This document shows positions 48,001 through 55,701 of a DNA stretch of 64,000 bases, piece by piece (within the stretch, counting starts at the first letter, position 1; each line of letters starts with the position of its first letter). Under the pieces are notes generated by a model. It made no database searches. It had not been told where the DNA came from and worked only from the letters and a program-made list of their open reading frames with translations. The stretch lies in contig NC_068352.1 of assembly GCF_014633365.1 (NCBI RefSeq), positions 17,269,310 through 17,333,309 on the forward strand, read 5' to 3'. Position numbers and translations under genes: made by a program. Origin of the DNA: Diospyros lotus (Eukaryota; Streptophyta; Magnoliopsida; Ericales; Ebenaceae).

Positions 48001-48584
48001 CGAGTGAACATCACCATAAACTGCTGCAACTGTACTCCCATCTCCTCCCGAATTTGCGAGAGAGCCCCATCCAACCTCCGTTCCAATCCTTCCATTGAGC
48101 TATCTAGCTTGCGATCCATCGCCATGATCACCTCGTGATTCTGTGTAGATCCAATCTCCAACTAATCGGCTTTGTTCTAAAATTCTATCATAGTCGAGCT
48201 AAATTGTTGCAGCTGCAACTCGAGATTTTTCATGCGAGTTCCGTCTGCCATCAGACCAGTTTCTCAAGAGCTACATCCGGGAATCGAGCTCTAATATATT
48301 ATTATGCAATAGTAGCTATTAAAATAGCTTCAATTATTAAAGAAATGCTTTATATCTCATGGCTACAAATGAAAAAGAAACTCAAAACATTCATGACATT
48401 TCTATGTACTTCAGCTTTTTTGACTATTCCTGATTTTAGTTGATCATAATATTTACTCACAGTTATATGCCTCTCGTGTTTTGTATTTTTTCCCTCCCTC
48501 ATTCAGCCTTTGGCTCGAATGGGAGCTACTGTTACAGGTATTGATGCTGTTGAGAGAAATATCAAGATTGCTTGCCTTCATGCG
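20790..48584 (+). CDS. COQ3: COQ3, mitochondrial ubiquinone biosynthesis O-methyltransferase (5' part of gene)
   Basis: The SAM-dependent O-methyltransferase COQ3 methylates hydroxyl groups of polyprenylated benzoate and demethylubiquinol intermediates of coenzyme Q, on the matrix side of the mitochondrial inner membrane. Four coding exons join with GT-AG sites and a kept frame: 20790-21082, 22541-22630, 32152-32230 and 48507-48584, giving 180 codons. Residues 1-50 are Arg-rich with no acidic residue before SEG, and ARCY/S fits a presequence cleavage site. Then come [27 protein letters not shown] motif [13 protein letters not shown] and [14 protein letters not shown]. The ATG at 20790 sits in ACCATGG. 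An upstream in-frame ATG at 20601 lies in the promoter zone. Family members are about 320 residues, so the C-terminal exons should lie beyond base 64000. Introns 2-4 are about 9.5, 16.3 and over 15.4 kb, almost all retroelements. It reads as intact so far. Confidence 0.93.
21083..22540. other. COQ3 intron 1, no large insertion
   Basis: About 1.46 kb of AT-rich intron. It is the only complete intron here not dominated by retroelements. Short frames inside it (for example 21994-22215) have no recognisable domain. Confidence 0.75.
22541..22630 (+). CDS. COQ3: COQ3 coding exon 2
   Basis: The acceptor is TTAG at 22540 and the donor GTGTTT at 22631. It completes the Trp codon and encodes [20 protein letters not shown] followed by IRSTLCRHF, a well conserved COQ3/UbiG N-terminal block. 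The exit phase is 2. Confidence 0.92.
23251..23579 (+). repeat. 5' LTR of the 23251-29236 element
   Basis: 329 bp with a TATA-like CCTATAAATAGG near 23379. It ends TA where its partner ends CA. A related solo LTR, inverted, is at 35675-36012. Confidence 0.9.
24935..25187. repeat. 128-bp tandem duplication
   Basis: CCTCGGCTATGTGACCAA starts at 24935 and again at 25063. The two copies differ at only a few positions. It lies in the non-coding interior of the 23251-29236 element. Confidence 0.85.
25525..27791 (-). mobile_element. Solo LTR of a large gypsy-type element (TSD CTGTT)
   Basis: The 2,267-bp segment runs from TGTAAGCACCCCC to GGGTCGCTACA. Read on the minus strand it starts TGTAGCGACCCG and ends GGGGGTGCTTACA, a wording typical of large plant gypsy LTRs. 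CTGTT flanks both sides exactly (25520-25524 and 27792-27796). There is no interior, primer site or second LTR, so it arose by LTR-LTR recombination. The many 60-120-residue frames inside are not genes. Confidence 0.85.
28086..28631 (+). pseudogene. Gag remnant of the 23251-29236 element
   Basis: A 181-residue frame. Its first 60 residues ([19 protein letters not shown], then [16 protein letters not shown]) resemble the gypsy gag capsid segment also seen at 29965-30483 and near 47600. The upstream in-frame text (DRDRPKWW) belongs to the same domain but is broken by stops. The remaining 120 residues are acidic ([16 protein letters not shown]) with no recognised domain. No zinc knuckle, protease or polymerase follows. 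It is an element protein, not a host gene. Confidence 0.65.
28908..29236 (+). repeat. 3' LTR of the 23251-29236 element
   Basis: 329 bp, preceded by a polypurine tract and followed by the CTCTC target duplication. It ends in the canonical GTGACA. Confidence 0.9.
29242..31006 (-). pseudogene. Decayed gag of the gag-only element
   Basis: On the minus strand it starts with [11 protein letters not shown] at 31006. A coiled N-terminal stretch follows (30904-30674, [11 protein letters not shown]). The capsid domain at 30560-29965 reads [46 protein letters not shown] and FEELKSL. A zinc-knuckle trace (CFKC) lies near 29310-29330. Several stops and a shift break the frame, and text between about 29500 and 29960 may be a further insertion. 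Capsids of this kind package Ty3-type RNAs. The gag of the intron-3 gypsy (47118-48251) shares the same words, so that type could have been the helper. Confidence 0.65.
29500..29960. mobile_element. Possible LTR-like insertion inside the gag remnant
   Basis: The sequence has LTR-like features: TATAAATAGGG near 29670, then TCAATAAAG near 29818, and TG near 29531. It interrupts the minus-strand gag between the capsid and the zinc-knuckle trace. I could not fix a CA end or a target duplication. Confidence 0.35.
31588..31867 (-). repeat. 5' LTR of the gag-only element
   Basis: 280 bp from TGTCACACCCTAGG to GGAATGTGACA, with the inverted tRNA-Met-like primer site just to its left. The flanking five bases on the right are GAACA. 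The partner copy at about 23053-23162 is truncated. Confidence 0.85.
31868..32151. other. End of COQ3 intron 2
   Basis: Ordinary T-rich intron sequence leading to the acceptor TTTCAG at 32151. Confidence 0.7.
32152..32230 (+). CDS. COQ3: COQ3 coding exon 3 (SAM motif I)
   Basis: The exon encodes [15 protein letters not shown] and then [11 protein letters not shown], the glycine-rich SAM-binding loop. The donor is GTATTC at 32231 and the exit phase is 0. Confidence 0.95.
32231..34462. other. COQ3 intron 3, first part, with small repeats
   Basis: A (GGATAT)n run occupies about 32272-32310. Two short dispersed-repeat-like pieces with CCCACTA-TGGGGTTGGCTACATG wording lie near 33115-33165 (plus, degenerate) and 33890-33937 (CCCACTAGGTGGGATC, preceded by CAACAACAACAG). 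This text type is widely scattered in plant genomes. No gene was seen. Confidence 0.5.
35446..36343 (+). pseudogene. Small element-encoded frame of the 34468-37038 element, split by a solo LTR
   Basis: The first part (35446-35670) reads [20 protein letters not shown], a coiled-coil pattern like the N-terminus of gypsy gag proteins. The second part (36016-36343) continues after the inserted LTR with an acidic stretch ([11 protein letters not shown]) and VESNWTWGQ. No capsid, zinc knuckle or enzyme is recognisable. A stop just before the insertion and the insertion itself inactivate it. It is a derivative of retroelement internal sequence, not a host gene. Confidence 0.45.
35675..36012 (-). mobile_element. 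Solo LTR related to the 23251-29236 family (TSD GGAAG)
   Basis: The 338 bp reads on the minus strand from TGTCACAACTCAAGGG to GGAATGTGACA. It shares most of its first 190 bp with the LTRs at 23251 and 28908, then diverges. GGAAG lies at 35670-35674 and 36013-36017. It is nested in the 34468-37038 element. Confidence 0.9.
37044..37370. other. Intron 3 stretch between elements
   Basis: AT-rich intron DNA, nothing recognised. Confidence 0.5.
37379..37711. mobile_element. hAT-type MITE (TSD GTGATTGG)
   Basis: Terminal repeats TAGGGATGGCAATGGG and (inverted) CCCATTGCCATCCATA, with GGGTA-rich subterminal DNA. The exact 8-bp duplication GTGATTGG lies at 37371-37378 and 37712-37719. The length is 333 bp, non-coding. 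Confidence 0.93.
37720..38192. other. Intron 3 stretch with a possible tRNA-derived SINE trace
   Basis: Around 38062-38105 the words GGCCTGGTGGTAAGCG and GGGTTCAGAATGCCC are spaced like the A and B boxes of a tRNA-derived SINE head. Neither box is a good match, and no A- or T-tail with target duplication was found. It is only a hint. Confidence 0.25.
38398..40012 (+). repeat. Left (forward) LTR arm of the palindromic element
   Basis: About 1,615 bp, TG...CA, followed by a TGGCGCCGTTGC primer-like site at 40018-40029. Its 3' portion pairs with each 788-bp unit at 40141-42503, and its 5' portion (38398-39180) pairs with 42504-43372. Confidence 0.82.
40141..42503. repeat. Three tandem copies of a 788-bp unit
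   Basis: The copies are 40141-40928, 40929-41715 and 41716-42503. They are almost identical: I see a one-base change in a 13-14 G run and only one or two substitutions (for example near 42342 and 42461). Each unit is the inner half of the inverted LTR arm plus about 25 bp of spacer. Junctions read TTTCC/TTATTTTC, suggesting short shared words at the breakpoint. The frames inside are shadows. Confidence 0.92.
43631..44963 (-). pseudogene. Integrase and chromodomain region of the 38193-48296 gypsy
   Basis: From 44963 leftward: an HHCC zinc-binding segment ([13 protein letters not shown] ... CDTCKKC), then the catalytic core start [20 protein letters not shown]. The frame is lost near 44442. 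The core end and C-terminal domain follow at 44371-44066 ([20 protein letters not shown]) and 44044-43631. The last part ends [20 protein letters not shown], which has the form of the chromodomain-like tail of chromoviruses. This enzyme would insert element DNA into chromosomes. Here it is broken by several stops and shifts. Confidence 0.8.
45100..46530 (-). pseudogene. Reverse transcriptase / RNase H region of the 38193-48296 gypsy
   Basis: The reading starts with [20 protein letters not shown] and [11 protein letters not shown] (46530-46165). After a shifted gap (46164-46019) it resumes with [19 protein letters not shown] (46018-45653). In the catalytic block the second aspartate of the usual FDD is Asn ([10 protein letters not shown]). 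RNase H text continues toward 45100 in broken frames. It is a dead reverse transcriptase. Confidence 0.82.
46473..47099 (-). pseudogene. Protease region of the 38193-48296 gypsy
   Basis: The aspartic protease motif is intact as [14 protein letters not shown] (about 46920-46870), followed by the flap-side text [15 protein letters not shown] in the next frame segment (46733-46473). A TAG stop near 46757 separates the two parts. Upstream lies the gag zinc knuckle [14 protein letters not shown], near 47110-47155 in another frame. Confidence 0.78.
47118..48251 (-). pseudogene. Gag of the 38193-48296 gypsy
   Basis: It starts [17 protein letters not shown] at 48251. A stop follows at about 48180, then a long open stretch 48161-47118. 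That stretch has a coiled N-terminus ([14 protein letters not shown]), [33 protein letters not shown] and [19 protein letters not shown]. The capsid forms the element's particle. The same wording in the gag-only elements of intron 2 points to shared ancestry. Confidence 0.82.
48302..48506. other. End of COQ3 intron 3
   Basis: T-rich intron with a polypyrimidine stretch (TTTTTTCCCTCCCTC) before the acceptor ATTCAG at 48506. Confidence 0.75.
48507..48584 (+). CDS. COQ3: COQ3 coding exon 4
   Basis: 78 bp encoding [18 protein letters not shown] and then IKIACLHA. The acidic residue of GID is the expected SAM ribose contact region after motif I. The donor is GTATGG at 48585 and both flanking introns are phase 0. 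Confidence 0.95.
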
Positions 48585-49344
48585 GTATGGTCTGTTCTAT
48601 GATATATTGAAAGGATTAACTGTTTGAAAAATGGTTTGCGTGTATAATCATATGGATGGAATGATGGTACACTACCGAGACAATGCAGAGGTAAGGATGG
48701 CAAGCTGGGTAAGGATGGGACAAACCCCACCCAACCCTGCACAAAATTCCCCATTTAGAGACTTTAATTGTGTAGAAAATTGGCTCGAGTGCAGTTGAGT
48801 ATCCCCATTATTTTTCAGGTCATATGAACAAAACCATATCTTACTTGTTTGTACTTGTTTATGCATCCAATCAATCAATCAAGCTTAAACCCTCAAAAGC
48901 TCACCCTGTTCACTTGGCAGTTCCCTTGTCCATAGCCATCATCATCAGTTGGCACATCATCATTGTTTGTGGTTCATTATTGTGGCAACTATCATCATTC
49001 ACTTGTAAGATTTTTGGTATCACTTGTTACAGCAGAATAATTTCACAAAACTTTGGTTAGGTTGTTTCAAAACTTTAAATGTTATGTTTCAAAACTTTAA
49101 TGTTACAGAGTCTGATAACCTGTGAAATAAAAGATTTTAGTGTAAAGCAACAATAAATAACTTTGAGCTAATATTCTTAGATGTTTTAAAAGTTGATTCG
49201 ATGAATTTTTATGATGAATTTAGCTTGAAATAAGCAAGAGGGCAAGAAATCAATCAAGGAGACACAAGAATTTATAGTGGTTGAGCTCTAGCCTACTCCA
49301 CTCCCTCCTAGCTTTCATTTTGGAGATATTTTCACTATCAACAC
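48585..49344. other. Start of COQ3 intron 4, with a GTTTCAAAACTTT-rich repeat piece
   Basis: 48585-49030 is ordinary intron. From about 49050 the words GTTTCAAAACTTTAA and TGTTTCAAAACTTTAATG repeat, then comes AGACACAAGAATTTATAGTG at about 49260. The same motif style resumes on the far side of the copia insertion (59900-60110). The copia therefore seems to have landed in an older unclassified repeat. Confidence 0.45.
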
Positions 49345-49497
49345 TGTGAAGCTTAGGAAGAAAACCCTAGATTTTATTATGTATTTACAACCTAATTAAA
49401 CTCATAGATTATACACCTATATATACAAATACAATGAGCCATGGGCCATGGGCTCTAATATAAGATTAACCCTAGATTATAACCATATAATTCAACA
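49345..49497 (-). repeat. 3' LTR of the intron-4 copia
   Basis: 153 bp bounded by AACAC on its outer side and by the inverted purine tract (CTTCCCTTT) on its inner side. Confidence 0.94.
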
Positions 49498-49569
49498 CTT
49501 CCCTTTAAGCTGGAGCATATATATCATATGCACCGAGCTTGCTACAAATATGCTCAATTCGAGGACTCC

Positions 49570-51325
49570 CGAGAGATTTAGTGAAGACATTTGCTAATTG
49601 GTCATTGGAATTGACAAAATCTGTGGTAATACAACTAGATAAAATCTTCTCTTGGATGAAGTGACAATCTATCTCGATATATTTGGTCCTCTCATGAAAG
49701 ACTGGATTGGAAGCAATATGTAATGCAGCTTATTGTCGCAAATTAATCTCATCTGTGATATCTCCCCAAACTTGAGCTCCTGAAGCAATTGTTTTAACCA
49801 GATAAATTCACACGTTGCCAAGGTCATAGCATGATATTCTGCCTCTGCACTCGACCTAGCAACAACCTCCTGCTTCTTACTTTTCCAAGATATTAGGTTT
49901 CCTCCAACTAGAACACAATATCCTGAAGTAGACCGTCTATCAGAGAAAGAACCTGCCCAATCAGCATCAGAATATCCGACTACTTGAGTATGACCTTTGT
50001 CCTCGTACAATAGTCCTCTACCTGGAGCTCCCTTAATATACCTGAGAATCCGGAATACCGCATCCCAGTGGCTATTACAAGGAGACTGCAAAAACTGACT
50101 GACAACACTGACTGAGAAATAAATATTCGGGCAAGTGATAGTGAGATAATTAAGTTTTCCGACTAGCCTGCGGTATCTTCCAAGATCAACAAGAAGCTCC
50201 CCCTGTCTTGGTAAGAGCTTTATATTAGGGTCCATAGGAGAATCTATAGGTTTACAATCAAGCATCCCAATTTCTTTCGGAATGTCTTAACATATGTTTT
50301 CGTTGAGAGATAACAATACCAGAACTGGATTGAGCAACTTCTATGCCAAGAAAGTATTTAAGTAACCCCAAGTCCTTAGTTTGAAAATGATGGAAAAGAT
50401 ATTTTTTTAACTGAACAATACCATCCTGATCATCACCTATAATAACAATATCATCTACATAGACAACCAAGTATATACACTTCCCATGTGATCTGTGTTT
50501 ATAAAAAATCGAATGATCAGACTCACTACGAGTCATACCAAAGTCTTGAATGATAGCACTGAAACGACCAAACTAGGCTCGAGGAGACTGGTTCAACCCA
50601 TATAGTGAGCGACAGAGTTTACAAACCTGCCTAGACTCCCCCTGAGCAACAAACCCAAGAGGTTGCTCCATATAAATCTTCTCTTGAAGCTCACTATGTA
50701 AGAAGGCATTCTTAATGTCCAGCTGATACAACGGCCAATGGTGCATAGCTGCTATAGAGAGAAACAAATGCACAGAGGATATCTTAGCAATAGGGAAAAA
50801 AGTGTCACCATAGTCAAGACCATAAACCTGAGTATACCCCTTGGCAACCAAACAGGCCTTAAGGCGATCAACCTGCCCATCAGGACCCACCTTGACAGTA
50901 TAGATCCACCGACTGCCAACAAGAGATTTCCCTGGGGGTAAAGGGACCAAATCCCAAGTACCATTGGAATGCAAAGCAGTTATCTCATCCACCATTGCTT
51001 GTCGCCACCCCGGATCAAAAATTGCCTCACGAACAGTCTTAGGTACTAAAATAGAGGATAAGGAAGACACAAAAGTACAAAAAGGAGACGAGAGACGGTG
51101 ATAGCTAAGAAAATTATAAATGGGGTGAGGATTGCGAAAAGAATGGGTATCTTTTCGAAGGGCAATAGGAAGCAGATCCTCAGAAGGCAAGACCGCAACA
51201 GGTGGAGAGACTGGAGCAGGATGTGAGGCAGCAGGAGTTGCTGAAGTAGTAGGAGACACGGGAGAAGGCGCAGGAACAACATCTCCATCGAGAGGAGACC
51301 AAGTCTGATGACGCTGATGATACAC
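49570..51325 (-). pseudogene. Copia reverse transcriptase and RNase H
   Basis: The reading starts in the pre-RT linker, then VREAIFDPGWRQAMVDEI, NGTWDLVPLPPGKSLVGSRW, AFLHSELQEKIYMEQPLGF and the intact YVDD catalytic box (VVYVDDIVIIGDD, about 50475-50437). RNase H follows at 50265-49669 with YSDADWAGSFSDRRSTSGYC and RSSAEAEYHAM. Interruptions are a TAG at about 50573 and frame loss after CDNKLHYI near 49730, where the tail of the protein continues in other frames. It is the most complete polymerase in the window but still not open end to end. Confidence 0.9.
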
Positions 51326-52303
51326 CTACAATGGGGTAGAAGAAGGAACAAGGAGAATAGAAGCAAGAGGGCTTGCGGGAAGAGGGATTGCCTCAAAAAT
51401 GGGTTGACAGTCGGAAGGAGTTGAAGAGTAGAAAGGAGACGACTCAAAGAAGATAACATCCGCCGAAAGAAAATTGCGGCGGATGTCAGGAGAATAACAC
51501 CGATAACCCTTCTGAAAGCGAGAGTAACCAAGAAAAATGCACTTGATGGACCGAGCAGACAATTTATCTTGACTGGGAGACAAGTTATGGACAAAGCAGG
51601 TGCAACCAAAGACATAGGGAGGAAGAATATATAATGGTTGATTAGGAAACAAGAGAGAGTGAGGAATCCGGTACAGAAGAACCGAGGAGGGCATCCTATT
51701 AATGAGATAGCAAGCAGCAATGACAGCTTTAGCCCAAAAGCGAAAGGGGACATGATGATGTAGAAGAAGAGTGCGAGCAGTTTCAATCAAATGTCTATTT
51801 TTACGCTCAGCAACCCCATTTTGCTATGGTGTATATGCACAAGATGACTGATGCAAGATCCCCTGAGAAGAAATAAAAGTAGCAAAGGGAATAGAAAAAT
51901 ACTCGGGGGCATTGTCACTGCGTAATACTTGGACAGAGGTATGAAATTGCGTTTTGATTTTAGCACAAAAGGATTCAAAAATTGAGAATAACTCGGAACG
52001 ATTTTTCATTAAATATAACCATGTGCAACGAGAATAATCGTTGATAAACGTTACAAAATATTGAAAACCCAAAATAGACACGACACGACTAGGACTCCAG
52101 ACATCAAAATGAACTAAAGCAAATGGGGACACAACTCGATTATTGGCACGCTTTGGAAAAGAAGTGTGAGACTGTTTTCCAAGTTGACAAGACTCATAAT
52201 GAAAAGATGACAAACTAGACAAACTGGGGAGCATCTTCTGAAACTTAGCCAAACTAGGATGTCCCAAATGATTGTGGAGAAGAGTAGGAGACTCAGTCAC
52301 CAA
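51326..52303 (-). pseudogene. Copia integrase
   Basis: The GAG-pre-integrase zinc segment (LLHNHLGHPSLAKFQKML ... ESCQLGKQSHTSF) is followed by the catalytic core with LVHFDVWSPSR and LRSDNAPEYF. The core end and beyond (IETARTLLLHHHVPFRFWAK, LINRMPSSVL) continue at 51790-51326 in a shifted frame. The third catalytic residue would fall in the 51824-51790 junction, which is frameshifted. Confidence 0.87.
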
Positions 52304-52372
52304 GCAAGCAACAAGAGATGCTGGAAGGTTGAGATGATAGAGACCCTACGACTCACATCCGACGTCAATCAT

Positions 52373-52696
52373 CTATCCCGTACCGCGATCCTGGATAGTA
52401 ATAGAATGATCATCAAAGGTAATAGAGCAATTTAAGGCACGCGTAAGTTTACTAACAGAGACAAGATTAAAGGGACAATGAGGAAGATAAATGACAGAAT
52501 CTAAAGGTAGAGAAGGTAAGGGTTTGGCAGTGCCAACAGCTTTAGCAACCGCTTTGGACCCATTGGCTAATGTTTCAGAAGGTAAAGAAATAAAATTAAT
52601 AAAATGAGAGAACAAATGGGGATTACCAGAGATATGGTTAGAAGCACCTGAATCCAGGACCCATGGTCCTAAAGAGGATGACTGAAATGCCCCCAC
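52373..52696 (-). pseudogene. Copia protease region
   Basis: WVLDSGASNHISGNPHLF shows the intact D-S-G aspartic protease site typical of plant copia elements. The segment ends at a stop before the integrase zinc segment. Confidence 0.85.
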
Positions 52697-53436
52697 TTGT
52701 GACAGTAGTTACACTTGGGGCGTTTGCCCCGATTACCACGATATCCTCCTTGTTCGCCACTACTCTGAACCTGTGAAACCATAACTGAATGATCACCTGT
52801 AGAAGATGGAGGTATTGTAGGAACAGATGAAATCTGAAGAAGACGAGAATACACTTCATCCATAGTAGGTACAGTAGGACTAGCAAGAATCTGATCACGA
52901 ACAGAAGCAAGGTCAGGACCAATGGTAGCAAGAGTATACACCATGAAGAACTTATCTCGCTGAGCTAGATCATCTGTAGCAGTCTTACCAGCTGGTAACA
53001 AGGAGTTAAATTCAGCTTTAATAGAGGCCATCCGACCAAGGAAATCAGGAAGAGTCAAACCCTGCTGTTGTAAACTAAGCAGATTAGACACTATTGAATA
53101 CAGACGTTGAATGTCATTAGTGTATAGTGCCTTGGCTTGAGCCTACAACTCACAGCACGTGGTGTAGTTAGTATAGATCGGATGAAGAGAAGGATCAATT
53201 GACTGCCATATGAGACTGCACAATAGAGCATCAGCTCTCTGCCACTCAGTTTTAGTTGTGGTCACATTCTCGGCCTTGGTCGTTAGATGATCCTGTAAAC
53301 CTTGACCCATACACCATAGTTCAACCGGCTTGGACCAAGAGATATAATTGGAATTGCCCATCAATTTCTCAGTAGCAATGGCTGGAGAGGGAGACAAAAT
53401 ACCAGAGAATGAGCCAGATTTACTGGTACCAACCAT
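52669..53436 (-). pseudogene. Copia gag
   Basis: The likely start is MVGTSKSGSFSG at 53436. Then come EKLMGNSNYISWSKPVELWC and WQRADALLCSLIWQSIDP, a stop near 53144, and the second half with LPAGKTATDDLAQRDKFFMV. The zinc knuckle begins CNYCHKWGHFSH but the frame ends before its last cysteine. It is gag of the UBN2/retrotran_gag-type seen in plant copia. Confidence 0.85.
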
Positions 53437-53713
53437 GTTGGACAAAAGGGAGCCCTGCAAGATGAACAGATCTGAAACAAAAGGGGTTAAAAATAGCCAA
53501 ATAGAGAGGCTGGATAATCCAACACAGAGAATGAGGCGCACTGGAGATAGAAGATAGCGGATGCCGGTGATTGGCGGCAGCGGATGGCGACAAAACCACC
53601 TGGACTGGGATGGACTGAAGGAGGTAGGTCCAATGGTGAAGACGACGTCGCGATCGGAGCACTGGAGAGAGATCGGAGCCAAAAAAAAGTCTCTGAACGA
53701 TGCGAGAGAGGCA

Positions 53714-54072
53714 TGTTAGGTCACCAATACGACAAACATACCAAAGGCGTAACAAGGATCAAGGGAATATGAGTGACACAACGAAGGGGAGTAACGGCCA
53801 GCATGTGCATCAGGGGTAGAATAGGCACTTGGTTGGTTTGTGTAACAAACCAGCATGTGCATGGGCTGAGGGATAACAACCTATAAAAAGGAGGTTAGAA
53901 GGGAGAGAAGGTGTGAAGAATTTGGGGTTTCTGGTAGGAAAGTCCTGGGCCTCTCGAATGCCTAGTTTTGTTGCTTATTTCCATTGTTTTTCTTTGTAAT
54001 TGAGAGTTGCAATATAGCAGAAAACTCACCTAATTCTCTGGAAAATCCTACCTATTGTGTTGAATCCCATCA
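53714..54072 (+). repeat. 5' LTR of the Reina-like element
   Basis: 359 bp with CCTATAAAAAGG (TATA-like) at about 53880. It is followed at 54076-54087 by the tRNA-Met primer site. Confidence 0.95.
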
Positions 54073-54101
54073 ATTTGGTATCAGAGCATTCGTCGATCAC
54101 C

Positions 54102-54934
54102 ATGGTGAACTTAACCGAGAGGGTAGGGGACCTGGAGGAGAAGGTAGACACGATGAGGAGCGAGATTCAAACAATAAACCGCAACGTAGTAGAAATGCTC
54201 GAACAGTTCGCCATCCTGTGAACAAGGTGGGACGAACAGGAACGAGAAAGGAAGGCTAAGGCCCATGGGGGGGCGGCATGAACCAAGGAATGGAGGGGGG
54301 CATGAGTGTTGCATGGCGTCAGGAAGGGAGAGGTCGGCGACTGGAAATGCCAACCTTCGTGGGAGACAACCCGGACGACTGGATTTTCAGGGCAGAGAGG
54401 TACTTCTCAATCAACCAGCTGTCCGATGATGAGAAGATCGAGTCTGCCGCGTTGTGCTTCGAGGCAGGGGCCTTCGCTTGGTTCCAGTGGGAGTCTAGGC
54501 GCAGGGGGATCCGTAGTTGGGAAGGGCTCAAGCAGGAAATTCTCAACTGATTCCGTTCAACTCAAGAGGGGTCGCTAGAGGAGAGGTTCTTGGCTCTACG
54601 ACAAGATGGTGATGTCAAGGATTACCGGCTGAGGTTCGAGACTTTGGCCGCTCCAGTGTCGGACATCTCCGAGGCGTTCTTGGAAGGCCATTTCATCAAC
54701 GGCCTTAAACCAGAAATCAAGGCGGAGATCAGGGTGCTGCAACCTCGGGGGTTGGATCGGATCATGATGATGGCACAGTGTATCGAGGATAAAAATGCAG
54801 CCATACTCAGCTGCAGTAGGGCGTTCGGACCAGCGAGGAGCAATTTTCTACCCACTCTACAACCAACGTTGTTCGAACCCTTCCCATACAATCAAGAAGC
54901 CCGACTCCTCATTCGAGAGTCTTTGGTTAGGTGA
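54102..54934 (+). pseudogene. Gag of the Reina-like element
   Basis: The ATG at 54102 opens a coiled N-terminus (MVNLTERVGDLEEKVDTM) that meets TGA near 54219 and shifts near the seven-G run at 54268. The capsid domain follows: MPTFVGDNPDDWIFRAERYF, AFAWFQWESRRRGI, a TGA at about 54548, then LEERFLALRQDGDVKDYRL and FINGLKPEIKAEIRVLQP. It is inactivated by two stops and at least one shift. Confidence 0.87.
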
Positions 54935-55701
54935 GCAACAAGCTGCCAGCGGCTAGTAGTGGCAGCAATGGCTCTTTTAAACGACTCAGTGAGGCCGAGT
55001 GGAAAGCCAAAAGGGAAAAAGGATTATGCTTTTGTTGTGATGAGAAATATTCAGTTGGCCACAGGTGTAAGAACAAGGAGCTGCACGTTATGATGATTTA
55101 TGATGAAGAAAGGGAAGAGGAAGGAGCCGAGGTGGAAACAGGAGATGGAAGAGAAGAAGAAGAGGAAGTTGGGCATGGCAGTGAGGTCATCGAACTCTCC
55201 ATGAATTCAGTGGTGGGGTTGACAACACCGCAAACAACGAAGCTACAAGGGGATATAGAAGGGCAACCAGTGGTAGTACTTATTGATGGGGAGGCAACGC
55301 ACAACTTTATAGCTGCAGAACTGGTGCAGCGGTTGGGGTTGCCAAGAACAGAAACTACTGGTTATGGGGTGATCATGGGGATGGGAATGGCGGTGCAAGG
55401 GGCTGGTATTTGCAAGGGGGTGAAATTGCACCTGCAAAACTTACAAATCGTGGAGGATTTTCTACCCTTGGAATTGGGTAGTTTTGATGTAATCCTTGGG
55501 ATGAAGTGGCTGGCAGCAGTGGGGAAGATGAGAGTGGATTGGAAGGCTTTGACTATGAAGTTTCAGATTGGGGGATTGGCTGTGACCTTGCAAGGGGATC
55601 CCAACTTGAGCAAAAGCTTGGTATCCTTGAAGGCTATGATGAAGGCCTTCAAGGAGAATGGAGAAGGAATGTTGTTTGAACTGGGGACGCTGGGCAGCTG
55701 A
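54931..55701 (+). pseudogene. Zinc knuckle and protease of the Reina-like element
   Basis: The nucleocapsid knuckle GLCFCCDEKYSVGHRCKNKE opens the segment and an acidic linker follows. The protease has VVVLIDGEATHNFIA where families have a D-S/T-G triad after LID. Here the two residues after Asp are Gly-Glu, so the active site is lost. DVILGMKWLAAVGKM is the later conserved block. The frame ends within GTLGS and the polymerase continues in the overlapping frame from 55658. Confidence 0.87.

Larger units (their letters stand above)
38193..48296 (-). mobile_element. Ty3/gypsy (chromodomain type) retroelement in intron 3, lacking its 5' LTR
   Basis: On the minus strand from right to left: a primer-site remnant (inverse of GCTCTAATA) at about 48288-48296, gag, protease, reverse transcriptase, RNase H, integrase, a chromodomain-like tail, a purine tract, and a 3' LTR (about 43598-43378 plus 38397-38193) interrupted by the 38398-43372 insertion. 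The interior is frameshifted and has many stops. The base after the primer site should be the 5' LTR, but it is intron sequence. TATTA lies at 38188-38192 and again at 48297-48301, directly against the two ends. Confidence 0.85.

Noticed and set aside
51046..51786. 246-residue Leu-rich minus-strand frame
   Set aside because: It is an alternative frame over the copia integrase/RT region, which has clear domain matches in the other frames.
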